Shown piece by piece: positions 44,138-53,011 of a stretch of DNA of 64,000 bases (positions are counted from its first letter, which is position 1; each line of letters begins with the position of its first letter). Source of the stretch: Wolbachia endosymbiont (group B) of Parapoynx stratiotata (GTDB lineage Bacteria; Pseudomonadota; Alphaproteobacteria; Rickettsiales; Anaplasmataceae); the NCBI RefSeq assembly GCF_947250635.1, contig NZ_OX366335.1, forward strand, positions 620,001 to 684,000. The letters are read 5' to 3'. The notes beneath the pieces were generated by a model. That model was given only the letters and a program-made list of their open reading frames with translations, had not been told where the DNA came from and ran no database searches. The translations under genes and the position numbers were made by a program.

Positions 44138-45037
44138 TTAACAATTATAAACTTTTGTTGTTACATTATTTTTCTTAATTGCCTTACCTTCCGAATAAGC
44201 TATAAATAAGGTTGATGGTATTAATATCAAAGTACCATATAAAGCACTTTTATCAGGTAATTCATTAAATATAACGTATGCTACTATTGCAGAAATTATT
44301 AGCTCTATGTATCTATAAGGTGCAAGTGCAGTAGCATCAGTAAGAGCAAAAGCTTTTAACATGAAGAACAGAATTAGGTTTGAACTTATTCCTAAAATCA
44401 GCAGTAATACTAACTCCAACAAGGAAGGCATATGCCAATAAAATAACAAAGATGGAGTGGAAAAAATTGTTGTTGTTAGAGCTGAGTAAAATAATATACT
44501 TATTATTGTCTCCTTCATTACAAGCTTCTTATTAAGTACATCTAGTATAGCGAAGATTAATGCGGATACAATAAAAATAAGAATTTTAGGATTAAAATCC
44601 TCACTATAAGCTTTAGTAGTAATAGCAATACCAATAAAACCAATGACAGCTACTACCCATCTTTGCCAAATTATATTTTCTTCCAGAAAAGGAATTGCAA
44701 GAAGCATAACAAATAATGGTATTGAGAAACCTATAATTGTTGCAGTTACTATTGGGCAAATAGTCAACCCATAGGTCCATAAGGTCATTCCACAAAACAA
44801 CAATGCACCTCTAGTTATTTGAATAGATATTCGACTTGTTTTACAAACTCCTATTCCATAGTAAAATATAAAAGGTATAAGAGTAATAGTGCTAAATAAA
44901 AAACGGAAAAAGATTATCTTAAAACTTTGAAGGTGTAAACCGAGACACTTTGATATAGTATCATTAACTACACTACTAAGTAAACTGAGTATAAACCAGG
45001 TAACTCCAAGCAAATAAGCTCTTAGTCTGTGATCCAT
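44138..45037 (-). CDS. EamA/DMT-family transporter
   Basis: The 299 residues have about ten hydrophobic helices in two EamA repeats (about 8-140 and 150-290). The second repeat ends with the typical APYRYIELIISAIVAYVIFN and a short basic tail AIKKNNVTTK. DMT permeases move amino acids, nucleotide sugars or other metabolites across the inner membrane. It is the last gene of the block, 47 bp from and in line with the UDP-glucose dehydrogenase gene. Substrate unknown. Confidence 0.86.
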   Translation of the reverse strand: MDHRLRAYLLGVTWFILSLLSSVVNDTISKCLGLHLQSFKIIFFRFLFSTITLIPFIFYYGIGVCKTSRISIQITRGALLFCGMTLWTYGLTICPIVTATIIGFSIPLFVMLLAIPFLEENIIWQRWVVAVIGFIGIAITTKAYSEDFNPKILIFIVSALIFAILDVLNKKLVMKETIISILFYSALTTTIFSTPSLLFYWHMPSLLELVLLLILGISSNLILFFMLKAFALTDATALAPYRYIELIISAIVAYVIFNELPDKSALYGTLILIPSTLFIAYSEGKAIKKNNVTTKVYNC

Positions 45038-45493
45038 AAAACTCCAAATTTAATATTTTATGAGATAACTTTACTGTACAAAAGATCAATAATAGAAAAG
45101 GTTTCTTCTATCTACTGTTTAACCATATTCATAAATATTTAGTAGAAATAATTTGAGAAGTGTTATATAAAATGCAGCTTTATTGCATAATTTTAATAAA
45201 CAGAAATGCTAACTGATTTTTTTGTAATATATGATAATACTTGCGAATACTCTCACATTATCAGGAAAAGTAATCGGGAGTACTGACGGCTGTGGCGATT
45301 TTACCAACTAGCTCCTCTGCTAGCATTAGCAATATGTGTTTTCAGCATCAATTTTAAAAGCATTAAATTTGAAGTTTATCAAACAACACGAATTAGCAGC
45401 AAAACTTTATGAAAATGCTTCAGTTGAGTTAGCTAAACAAGGATTTATAATGGTTAATATATTGACTATTTTTACTTGTATCTTAAACACAAT
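45038..45493. other. Intergenic region with possible gene remnant
   Basis: AT-rich promoter-like DNA precedes the DMT gene. From about 45336 to 45470 the plus strand reads ILKALNLKFIKQHELAAKLY and a few further residues like a protein end, but then runs antisense through the regulator gene. I treat it as a decayed fragment of unknown origin. Confidence 0.4.
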
Positions 45494-46106
45494 TCAATTT
45501 TCACACTCATCGGCAGTTAGGCCACTTGCTCGCAAAATAACATCAGTAGAAACACCCGCCTTCACTAGATTTTTCGCAACCTTGATCTTTTCTGTTTTTT
45601 TAACTTTCTCTTTGCTATTCTTCATATCCCTAGATAAAAATTTCTTCACTAATTCTTGCTCTTCAGTTTTTCTTAGTAAATTAAGTAGTTCACTATCTTC
45701 ATTTGTTTTAGGCAGCAGAACTTTAATATTCACTGATAATCCTTCTGCTATTTGATATAATTTGTCAAATGATATGGCAGTGTATCCTATTTCATACTCG
45801 TGTATTTCCTTGAGTGTTAAACCAACTTTGTTTGCTAAATCTTTCTGAGTATACCTTTTTATCAATCTCCATTCTCTTATTCTTTGCCCTATTCTGTAGT
45901 ATATAGAATCAGTGCAGACTTCTTTCTCTGTATTATCATACTCGTAAATAGATAAGCCGGTTGCTTGGGAAATTATGTCAACTGAAACCCCTTCTTTCAC
46001 TAGATTTTTTGCTATTTCCAACCTTGCCTCTTCTTGATTAATTTTTTCGCTAATATGAACGAATCTGACTAATGAAGGTACTATTTTGCCTAACTTTTGA
46101 TTCTCG
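45494..46106 (-). pseudogene. XRE-type phage regulator, N-terminally truncated by IS256
   Basis: The frame is open right up to the IS256 end at 46107, reading NQKLGKIVPSLVRFVHISEK before the TTG at 46021, so the true N-terminus has been removed. The middle is a clear Cro/C1-type helix-turn-helix (IGQRIREWRLIKRYTQKDLA, then NKVGLTLKEIHEYEIG). The motif AKNLVKEGVSVDIISQATGL occurs near the start and again, as AKNLVKAGVSTDVILRASGL, at the end. This motif is also common at the C-terminus of Rpn/PD-(D/E)XK transposase-like proteins. Phage WO carries such two-part regulators. A protein could still start at the TTG, but its activity is doubtful. Confidence 0.7.
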
Positions 46107-46483
46107 GGGAACGTTCAAAAAAGTGTGTCAAGCCGCATTTTTAGTTCAACTCAATTTTCAATCTATCTGGAAAGAAAATATCAAGTTGAGAAATAGTTAA
46201 AGCCCAATTAGGGAGAGCCATAATCCACTTTTGCTCTACCTTTTTTATAGCACAATATACCTGTTTGTACAAGGCATTTGTACTAGTAAATGAACCCTTA
46301 GTTTTAGTAAATTTCCTGATTTGTCTATGCAACCCCTCAATTGGATTGGTGGTGTAAATCAGCTTCCTAACTTGCCCAGAATACTTAAAATAACTGGATA
46401 AGTTTTCCCAATTGTTCTGCCAGGATTTTATAACTAAAGGATACTTCTCTCCCCATTTTTCTTCCAGCTCAAGCAGATAATTC
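46107..46483 (-). mobile_element. IS256-family fragment (3' 377 bp), copy C-outer
   Basis: The right-hand 377 bp of an IS256 element, equal to the reverse complement of 27135-27511. It stops at exactly the point (GAATTATC) where the inner copy entered copy B-outer. It contains the last ~112 codons of the transposase, including the Glu motif region. Its left flank, GATTCTCG, matches no flank in this window. Confidence 0.93.
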
Positions 46484-47820
46484 GGGAACGTTCAAAAAAG
46501 TGTGTCAAACCGAAAAAAAAGTAATAAATTGATATAAAAAATGGAGGTTTGATATGGGTCAAGCAAATAGAACTACTGGTTTGGTAGATTATAAAGAATT
46601 AGAAACAAATATCCTGTCATCTATACGAGAAGGAAGACCATTGACAGGAAGAGATGGAGCATTAACACCGTTTATAAAAAGGTTGCTAGAGGCAAGTCTG
46701 GAAGGTGAAATAGAAAGCCACATGTCAGCTAAAAGTGAAGAAAATAACCGAAGAAATGGAAGGAATGCAAAAACTTTACGTACAAGTTCAGGCTCATTTG
46801 AACTATTAACACCAAGAGACAGAGAAGGAAGCTTTGAACCGCAAATAGTCAAAAAAAGGCAAACAAGCCTACATCCAGAACTTGAAGCAAAGGTCTTAAG
46901 CACATATGCCAGTGGCATGGGATACAGAGATATAGCTTCACATGTTGAGGAAATATATGACCACAAAATATCAGCAGCAGAGATATCCAGTATTACTGAT
47001 AAACTGCTACCAGTAATCAATGAATGGCGCAGCCGCCCACTGCAATCAGTGTATCCAATAGTGTTTATGGATGGCATGTTCTTTAAGGTCAAGGAGGACG
47101 GACATTGTATAAGTAAATGCATGTATAATATATTGGGCATAAATCAAAATGGCAGAAAAGAAGTATTAGGTTTTTATTTGGCTGAAAGTGAAGGAGCTAA
47201 CTTCTGGTTGGGAGTTCTAAATGACCTAAAAGAGCGAGGAGTAGAAGATATTCTAATTGCCTGCATTGATGGGCTAAAAAGCTTTCCTGCGGCTATAAAT
47301 AGTGTGTTTCCTAAGGCAGAAGTACAGCTATGTATAGTGCATCAGATAAGGAATTCACTGAAATATGTATCTAGCAAAGATGTAAAAGTTTTCATGAATG
47401 ATTTGAAAAAAATATATCGTGCTTCAAGTAAAGAGATCGCTGAGAATTATCTGCTTGAGCTGGAAGAAAAATGGGGAGAGAAGTATCCTTTAGTTATAAA
47501 ATCCTGGCAGAACAATTGGGAAAACTTATCCAGTTATTTTAAGTATTCTGGGCAAGTTAGGAAGCTGATTTACACCACCAATCCAATTGAGGGGTTGCAT
47601 AGACAAATCAGGAAATTTACTAAAACTAAGGGTTCATTTACTAGTACAAATGCCTTGTACAAACAGGTATATTGTGCTATAAAAAAGGTAGAGCAAAAGT
47701 GGATTATGGCTCTCCCTAATTGGGCTTTAACTATTTCTCAACTTGATATTTTCTTTCCAGATAGATTGAAAATTGAGTTGAACTAAAAATGCGGCTTGAC
47801 ACACTTTTTTGAACGTTCCC
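46484..47820 (+). mobile_element. IS256-family element, copy C-inner (complete)
   Basis: A complete 1337-bp copy with intact terminal repeats. The left flank is GATAATTC, the nested-site duplication seen in copy B. The right flank TTAGTGGA is different, so it has lost its matching duplication through recombination. Confidence 0.95.
46554..47786 (+). CDS. IS256-family transposase (copy C)
   Basis: An intact 410-residue DDE transposase, with Ile in ALTISQLD as in the B copies. Same ribosome-binding site and catalytic blocks as copy A, with no visible lesion. Confidence 0.95.
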   Translation: MGQANRTTGLVDYKELETNILSSIREGRPLTGRDGALTPFIKRLLEASLEGEIESHMSAKSEENNRRNGRNAKTLRTSSGSFELLTPRDREGSFEPQIVKKRQTSLHPELEAKVLSTYASGMGYRDIASHVEEIYDHKISAAEISSITDKLLPVINEWRSRPLQSVYPIVFMDGMFFKVKEDGHCISKCMYNILGINQNGRKEVLGFYLAESEGANFWLGVLNDLKERGVEDILIACIDGLKSFPAAINSVFPKAEVQLCIVHQIRNSLKYVSSKDVKVFMNDLKKIYRASSKEIAENYLLELEEKWGEKYPLVIKSWQNNWENLSSYFKYSGQVRKLIYTTNPIEGLHRQIRKFTKTKGSFTSTNALYKQVYCAIKKVEQKWIMALPNWALTISQLDIFFPDRLKIELN

Positions 47821-47892
47821 TTAGTGGATTTAAAAGAAATACCGATGTTATGGAGTGAGCAAATAGAAAAATTTTATGGATTAGCAATGTAA
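47821..47892 (+). pseudogene. Gene tail cut off by IS256
   Basis: Directly after the IS end an open frame of 23 residues reads KEIPMLWSEQIEKFYGLAM and stops at 47892. It looks like the C-terminus of a protein whose body was removed. I do not recognise the family. Confidence 0.4.
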
Positions 47893-48314
47893 CGTTTATA
47901 AAAGTAACAATATGAAAAAACATCGAAAAAAGTATGTGCCAGAAAATTAAAAAAGGTTATTACAAAAGGAGCTACTGCAAAGGGCCACACAAAAAGATGT
48001 TGAAATCGATATAGAAGAGCAAATAAATGTTACAAAATCAATTATGTAAAAATATCAATACAAGTGATGAAGATTTTAGCATATTAGGTGCAACAATGGT
48101 AGAAAATGATCCAATTTTAGCTGCATATTTTAATAGTAGACCTGGAGTGTAAAAGGCAGCTCAGCCAATTGTATGTCCCATATCCTCATTTTGTAGCCAG
48201 CTTAAAAACAATATAAAAGAGTATTCTTAGAAGACATTGGTACGAACTCCTTAACCTATAAATTATAGTAGTTTATATTTAAATAATAATCTTCAACTTT
48301 TTTAGCAAATCAAT
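47893..48314. other. Intergenic debris
   Basis: Fragments of open frame occur, including a 41-residue ORF at 48027-48152 (with ILGATMVENDPILAAYFNSR) and a 26-codon stretch before it with RATQKDVEIDIEEQ. They look like remnants of broken genes rather than functional genes. No promoter or RNA could be identified. Confidence 0.4.
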
Positions 48315-50723
48315 CTACCTAGAAACTTCTCTCCTAGGATCAGAAGTCCTTCTTAACTCTTCACGTTCTGTCCATTTGTTGTTAGACTCGCTTATTACTT
48401 CAGGACGTATTAAATATCCACCAGATCTTTCAAAATATCCTTGCTCAATAGCATCGTAGACCCTATCTCCACCAAGTAAGCAACTCTCACCTAATTCTTC
48501 TTCATAACCTTTGAATTTTTCCAATACTTCCTCTTTATTACTCGCTTCTACTATAATTTTGCTTTTATCTTGTACGTCAGGATACAGTTTAACGTCTATC
48601 TTTCCCAAACTAGTATAGAAAGTCAGTACTATATTGCCCGTAAGGTTAGTATAATTTCTTATCCCATCTTCCGTTATAATTTCTACCTCACTTTCACCGA
48701 TTGCTATTACATCTCTTCTAGATTCTATACTTCCATGAGTTAAATTTGCTTCATTTATGATTTTCGCAACCTCAACTACACTATTTTCTGAATATTCCAA
48801 ATAGAGAATAGAGTTATCCACTTTTACATTTTTCACCTTGCCAGTAGTTGCACTTTTAACAATTTCCATAAATTTCAAACTACGCTTTGCATAACTTTCA
48901 TAGGCTTTTACCATATTAGCTTTGTGGCTTTTAAACTCTTCTAGTTCATCAATGACAAGGATGCTGCTTATAGTATGTAGTACTACTCCTTTTGATACTA
49001 AGTTACATACTATACGACTAGCAACCTCTACATCACTTGCAATTCTAGAGTTCTTTTTTAATTCACTAATTTTTCTTATTATACAATCTGCAAAGCCATA
49101 TTTACTCTCATATTTCTTGTCATATAAACTTCCTGACACAGCAAAGTTCAGCATTACTCCTGCTTCTATAGCTCTTTTTACAACTTGCTCTAACTCGTTC
49201 ATGTTTTCGGCTGCATTGGCCATATCTAAAAAAGTTTTCAATTCCTCCCGTTGGTTTAATATTAAAATGTCCCATAAAGTGGAAGCTTTAGGTAAATGTT
49301 CTTTGTCCTTCCATCCTTTGTAATCAATTGCTCCTGCTTCTAACAGTAACCTTTCTGCTTCTTTAAAACGAATTTTATCACCATAACAAGCATCTCTAAT
49401 CTTTTGAAAAATACGAGACTTTCCTTTGCAATCACGAAGATTTAAAATCTCTTTAAGACCTTCATTTCCTCTGTGCTGATTTAAAAACTCTCTTAGTTGA
49501 TTAGTGTCAAGGCTATGACCGCAAATATCTTCTAAATGGCTTTTTGCTCTCATTTGCTCCTGAGTTAAAAAGATTTGTTCTAAAATATTCACTTCAAAAG
49601 GTTTTTTGTTAATAATTACAATATCTAGAGGAGTTTTTCCTTGTTTATCAGGTTGATTACGTGCTCCTTTGTTCAGAAGTAAAGGTATATTTAAAGTATT
49701 ATAATAAGCAGCATAGTGCAAAGGTGTTTGTCCTTCACTGTCAACTATGTTAGGATCAGCTCCAGCCTTTAAAAGTAAAGTTATAAATGCTCCAACTGCC
49801 CAGGCCATATCTTTTTCTACTGCCAAACGCTCCATACTTTGTATTACATGCAGTATTGTCAACTTGGACTTTCCTCTTTGAAGATTGAGAACAATCTTTA
49901 GATCATCATTACTTTTGTTGTCTTGTAAAAAATTCTCAAACCTTGTAATGTTACAAAATGGAAAGTCTTTTAGGAGACTTAACAACGCCTTATTCAAATT
50001 TTTTTGGCCCTCTTTTAATAAGTCAGGTGCACCTGAAGACCACTCAGATATTAAATTATTGAATTCTTTCCTTTTTATAATAGAGATCAAAGAGCTGTTA
50101 TCACTAAGCAGCAATGAGTATTTAAGTGATTCATATTCATCATCTACTTGCTCTTCTTTCTGTTTCGCTTCTCTCTTCTCCAAATTATCTATATCACCAT
50201 CTTTTAAATACTTCAAAAATTCAACATTTCTATTTTCCAGTAAGGGACATGCTCCATTCTTCATAAGAATCGAGATCATTTTTGTATTTCGGCCAGCCAA
50301 GTATAATGGAGTCCTACCTTTTTCATCTACTGCATTAACATCAGCCCCATTATTTATTAGGTGCTCTACTATTTTTGTTTTGTTACCCAAGATAGCATAA
50401 TGCAAAGGAGTACTTCCATCATTATATTTCTTCCTAACACTTGCCCCATTCTTTATCAGGACCTCTACCATTCGTGTATTTCTATGCAAGATAGCATAAT
50501 ATAATGGATCACGATCGTATATATCCATTCCATTAACATCAGCCTCTTTTTGTATAAGAGTCTCTACCATTCGTTTATTATTTTTCAAAACAGCAAGCTG
50601 TAATAGGCCAGATGTATCTATTTGTTTTAGCTTCTCTTCTACTTTTCTGAACACATTACTCTCACTTAAACCAACGTCAGTATCAATAGAAGCTAGTATT
50701 TCTTCCAACTTATCAAAACTCAT
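48315..50723 (-). CDS. Large ankyrin-repeat protein
   Basis: Encodes 802 residues from the ATG at 50723, chosen over an upstream start because GAGGAGA lies just before it. Four ankyrin repeats are visible near the N-terminus (about 35-165, for example GSTPLHYAILGNKTKIVEHL). Two more lie in the middle (about 310-385, with GQTPLHYAAYYNTLNIPLLL). The remaining ~400 residues are helical and then beta-rich, without a recognised domain (VEIITEDGIRNYTNLTGNIV). There is no membrane segment. Ankyrin proteins of the WO eukaryotic-association region are generally thought to bind host proteins. Its partner and target are unknown. Same strand as the next ankyrin gene, which lies upstream. Confidence 0.8.
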   Translation of the reverse strand: MSFDKLEEILASIDTDVGLSESNVFRKVEEKLKQIDTSGLLQLAVLKNNKRMVETLIQKEADVNGMDIYDRDPLYYAILHRNTRMVEVLIKNGASVRKKYNDGSTPLHYAILGNKTKIVEHLINNGADVNAVDEKGRTPLYLAGRNTKMISILMKNGACPLLENRNVEFLKYLKDGDIDNLEKREAKQKEEQVDDEYESLKYSLLLSDNSSLISIIKRKEFNNLISEWSSGAPDLLKEGQKNLNKALLSLLKDFPFCNITRFENFLQDNKSNDDLKIVLNLQRGKSKLTILHVIQSMERLAVEKDMAWAVGAFITLLLKAGADPNIVDSEGQTPLHYAAYYNTLNIPLLLNKGARNQPDKQGKTPLDIVIINKKPFEVNILEQIFLTQEQMRAKSHLEDICGHSLDTNQLREFLNQHRGNEGLKEILNLRDCKGKSRIFQKIRDACYGDKIRFKEAERLLLEAGAIDYKGWKDKEHLPKASTLWDILILNQREELKTFLDMANAAENMNELEQVVKRAIEAGVMLNFAVSGSLYDKKYESKYGFADCIIRKISELKKNSRIASDVEVASRIVCNLVSKGVVLHTISSILVIDELEEFKSHKANMVKAYESYAKRSLKFMEIVKSATTGKVKNVKVDNSILYLEYSENSVVEVAKIINEANLTHGSIESRRDVIAIGESEVEIITEDGIRNYTNLTGNIVLTFYTSLGKIDVKLYPDVQDKSKIIVEASNKEEVLEKFKGYEEELGESCLLGGDRVYDAIEQGYFERSGGYLIRPEVISESNNKWTEREELRRTSDPRREVSR

Positions 50724-50801
50724 AACTCTCCTCATTTTAAAACTCCATATTTTATTATTATATACTTGACATAAAAAACAAGAGCTATGTAACACTTACT
50801 C

Positions 50802-52337
50802 TTAAGGTGTAACTGGTTCTGGTAAATTTTGTCTCCCTATTTCATATTCATTTAGCTTAGTACTAGGCTTTAATATTGCATATGTAATGCCACTAGCAAT
50901 GGCTCCAACTATCAATGCAGCAATAACTAATATTGATAAACTTATATGAGTAACAATACATCCAATGGTTACTGTCAACGTGGCTATTACACCTACAGAG
51001 AAACCGGTCTTTATTGCTCTTGAAGTTTCAGAATGCTTCTTTTTTTGAAAATTAAGATACTCAACAATATTTTTGTGGCCGCTTCTATCAGCTAAATCCA
51101 GGGGAGTATTACAATCAACGTCCTTTACATCAATAGTAGCCTTTTTTTCCTCTACAAGATATTGAACTATGTCTGAGCGACCCATTCTAGCAGCTTCATG
51201 CAACGCAGTACTGCCATTTTTGCTTTTTGCTTCAACGTTAGCCCCTTTGTCTAACAGAGCTTGAACTACTTCTAAGTGACCAGTTTCAGCAGCAATATGC
51301 AAAGCAGTACAGCCTTCGTTGTTTCGTGTTTCAAAACTAGCACCCTTTTCTAACAGACATTGAACTACTTGCAAATGACCACGTCCAGCAGCTTCATTCA
51401 AAGCAGTATCGCCATCCTTGTTTTGTGCATCAATATCAGCACCTTTGTCTAGTAGAGCTTGTACTATTTTTAAGTAACCCTCTCGAGCAGCAATATGCAA
51501 GACATATTTGAAACTCTTCTTTAGTATGTCAGTATTATCCATTTTATCTAATAGAGCTTGAACTACTTCTAAGTGACTATTTGTAGCAGCATAATGCAAA
51601 GCAGTTAAGTCATCATTTTCTTTTGCCTCAAAAACGGCTCCTTTTTCCAACAGAAATTTAACTACTTCTAAGCGTCCCTCGCTAGCAGCAATATGCAAAG
51701 GAGTTTCATTATCATCGTTCTCTTGGTTAATATTAATTCCTTTTTCGTCTACAAAGTATTTAACTATTGCTAAGCAACCGTTTTCAGCAGCAAGATGCAA
51801 AGCAGTATCGCCATTGTTGTTTTGTGCATCAATATCAGCATCTTTATCTAATAGAGCTTGAACTATTCCTAAGTGACCTCCTCTAGCAGCATAATGCAAA
51901 GCAGTACATCCTTCGCTGCCTGGTTCCTCAACACTAGCCCCTTTTTCTAACAGAAATTGAACTACTTCTAAGTGGCCATCTTCAGCAGCTATATGTAAAG
52001 GAGTGTCATTATCATCGTTCTTTTGGTTAATATTGATTCTTTTTTCATTTATAAAGTACTTAACTACTGCTAAGCAACCATTTTCAGTAGCACAATGAAG
52101 AGCAGTGCAGCCTTCGCTATTTTGTTCTCCAACACTAGCCCCTTTTTCTAACAGAAATTGAACTACTTCTAAGTGGCCTTCTTGAGCAGCTATATGTAAA
52201 GCAGTATCGCCATTGTCGTTTTGTACCTCAACATCAGCACCTTTGTTTAGTAAAGCTTGAACTGCTTCTAAGTTGTCATCTTTAGCAGCACAATGTAACT
52301 CAGTATTACCATTATTTTCGTGTACATTAGGATACAT
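50802..52337 (-). CDS. Ankyrin-repeat protein with C-terminal membrane segment
   Basis: In this 511-residue protein about thirteen consecutive ankyrin repeats fill residues 8-440 (units like GDTALHIAAQEGHLEVVQFL). Two ~33-residue neighbours alternate in a higher-order pattern (KYFINEKRININQ and later KYFVDEKGININQ), showing recent internal duplication. Residues ~450-495 hold two hydrophobic stretches (VGVIATLTVTIGCIVTHISL, then ILVIAALIVGAIASGITYAI). The form is a repeat solenoid anchored by its C-terminus. TGAGGT precedes the ATG. It lies between the other ankyrin gene and cifA, the usual neighbourhood of cif genes in WO prophages. A host-interacting role is inferred. Confidence 0.82.
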   Translation of the reverse strand: MYPNVHENNGNTELHCAAKDDNLEAVQALLNKGADVEVQNDNGDTALHIAAQEGHLEVVQFLLEKGASVGEQNSEGCTALHCATENGCLAVVKYFINEKRININQKNDDNDTPLHIAAEDGHLEVVQFLLEKGASVEEPGSEGCTALHYAARGGHLGIVQALLDKDADIDAQNNNGDTALHLAAENGCLAIVKYFVDEKGININQENDDNETPLHIAASEGRLEVVKFLLEKGAVFEAKENDDLTALHYAATNSHLEVVQALLDKMDNTDILKKSFKYVLHIAAREGYLKIVQALLDKGADIDAQNKDGDTALNEAAGRGHLQVVQCLLEKGASFETRNNEGCTALHIAAETGHLEVVQALLDKGANVEAKSKNGSTALHEAARMGRSDIVQYLVEEKKATIDVKDVDCNTPLDLADRSGHKNIVEYLNFQKKKHSETSRAIKTGFSVGVIATLTVTIGCIVTHISLSILVIAALIVGAIASGITYAILKPSTKLNEYEIGRQNLPEPVTP

Positions 52338-53011
52338 AATTTACCTCACTCTAAAAATCCATGTTTTGATTATTATACACTTGATATAATTAGCAAGAGT
52401 TTATTTTTTAGAACAGCAAATTTGTTGTATATAGGTGTAGAAAAATATCTTTTATTTCAAATTGGATAGAAAAACACTCAACTTAGTGTCATAAGGATTT
52501 CAATTATTTACTCCTTCAAAAAAGGTCATACATTTGCGAGAACAAGCCACGTAAAATAGGGTTATAAAAATAGAAAATTTAAATTATTTCCATAATCTTA
52601 GGCAAAACAGTTCGTATGTAGATATGGATGAAATGTGCTAATGTGGCTAGTTTTAGCGTATAATGAAATCACTATATTAAAAAGTTCGTATGGTACACTT
52701 GGTAGACCATGCCATCCCAAGAAAAACACTTCTCACCGACTTTGATTTTGAACGCTGGAAGTGGTTATTTTACTTGAGATCTTAATAATATATTTTGCTA
52801 AATTAATACTAGTTTATTTTAGAATAATCACTAAGGTAGACTTATAAAAAACAGAATTAAAAAATGAACAAAAGATCGTATATTAAGACTATTAAGAGCC
52901 TTTTACTGAAAACCACTTTAGGTTAGAAAATTTTTCTAAAATAGTAATTGACAGAGTTTTAAAGGTAGAGCAATATCCCTAAAATATATTAAATCTTGTT
53001 AAGGGGTAAGT
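52338..53011. other. Intergenic region upstream of cifA
   Basis: The 674 bp between the divergent ankyrin gene and cifA contain no supported gene. A TTGACA at 52948-52953 with a weak CAATAT 17 bases later is the only promoter-like pair near cifA. AAGGGG provides the ribosome-binding site. No terminator is evident. Confidence 0.5.

Noticed and set aside
45336..45755. 139-residue plus-strand ORF
   Set aside because: Most of it is antisense to the XRE regulator. Only the first ~45 codons look protein-like and may be a remnant.
46107..47820. Composite IS256 unit moved by a single transposition
   Set aside because: Both ends carry terminal repeats, but the 8-bp flanks (GATTCTCG and TTAGTGGA) differ, so recombination is more likely.
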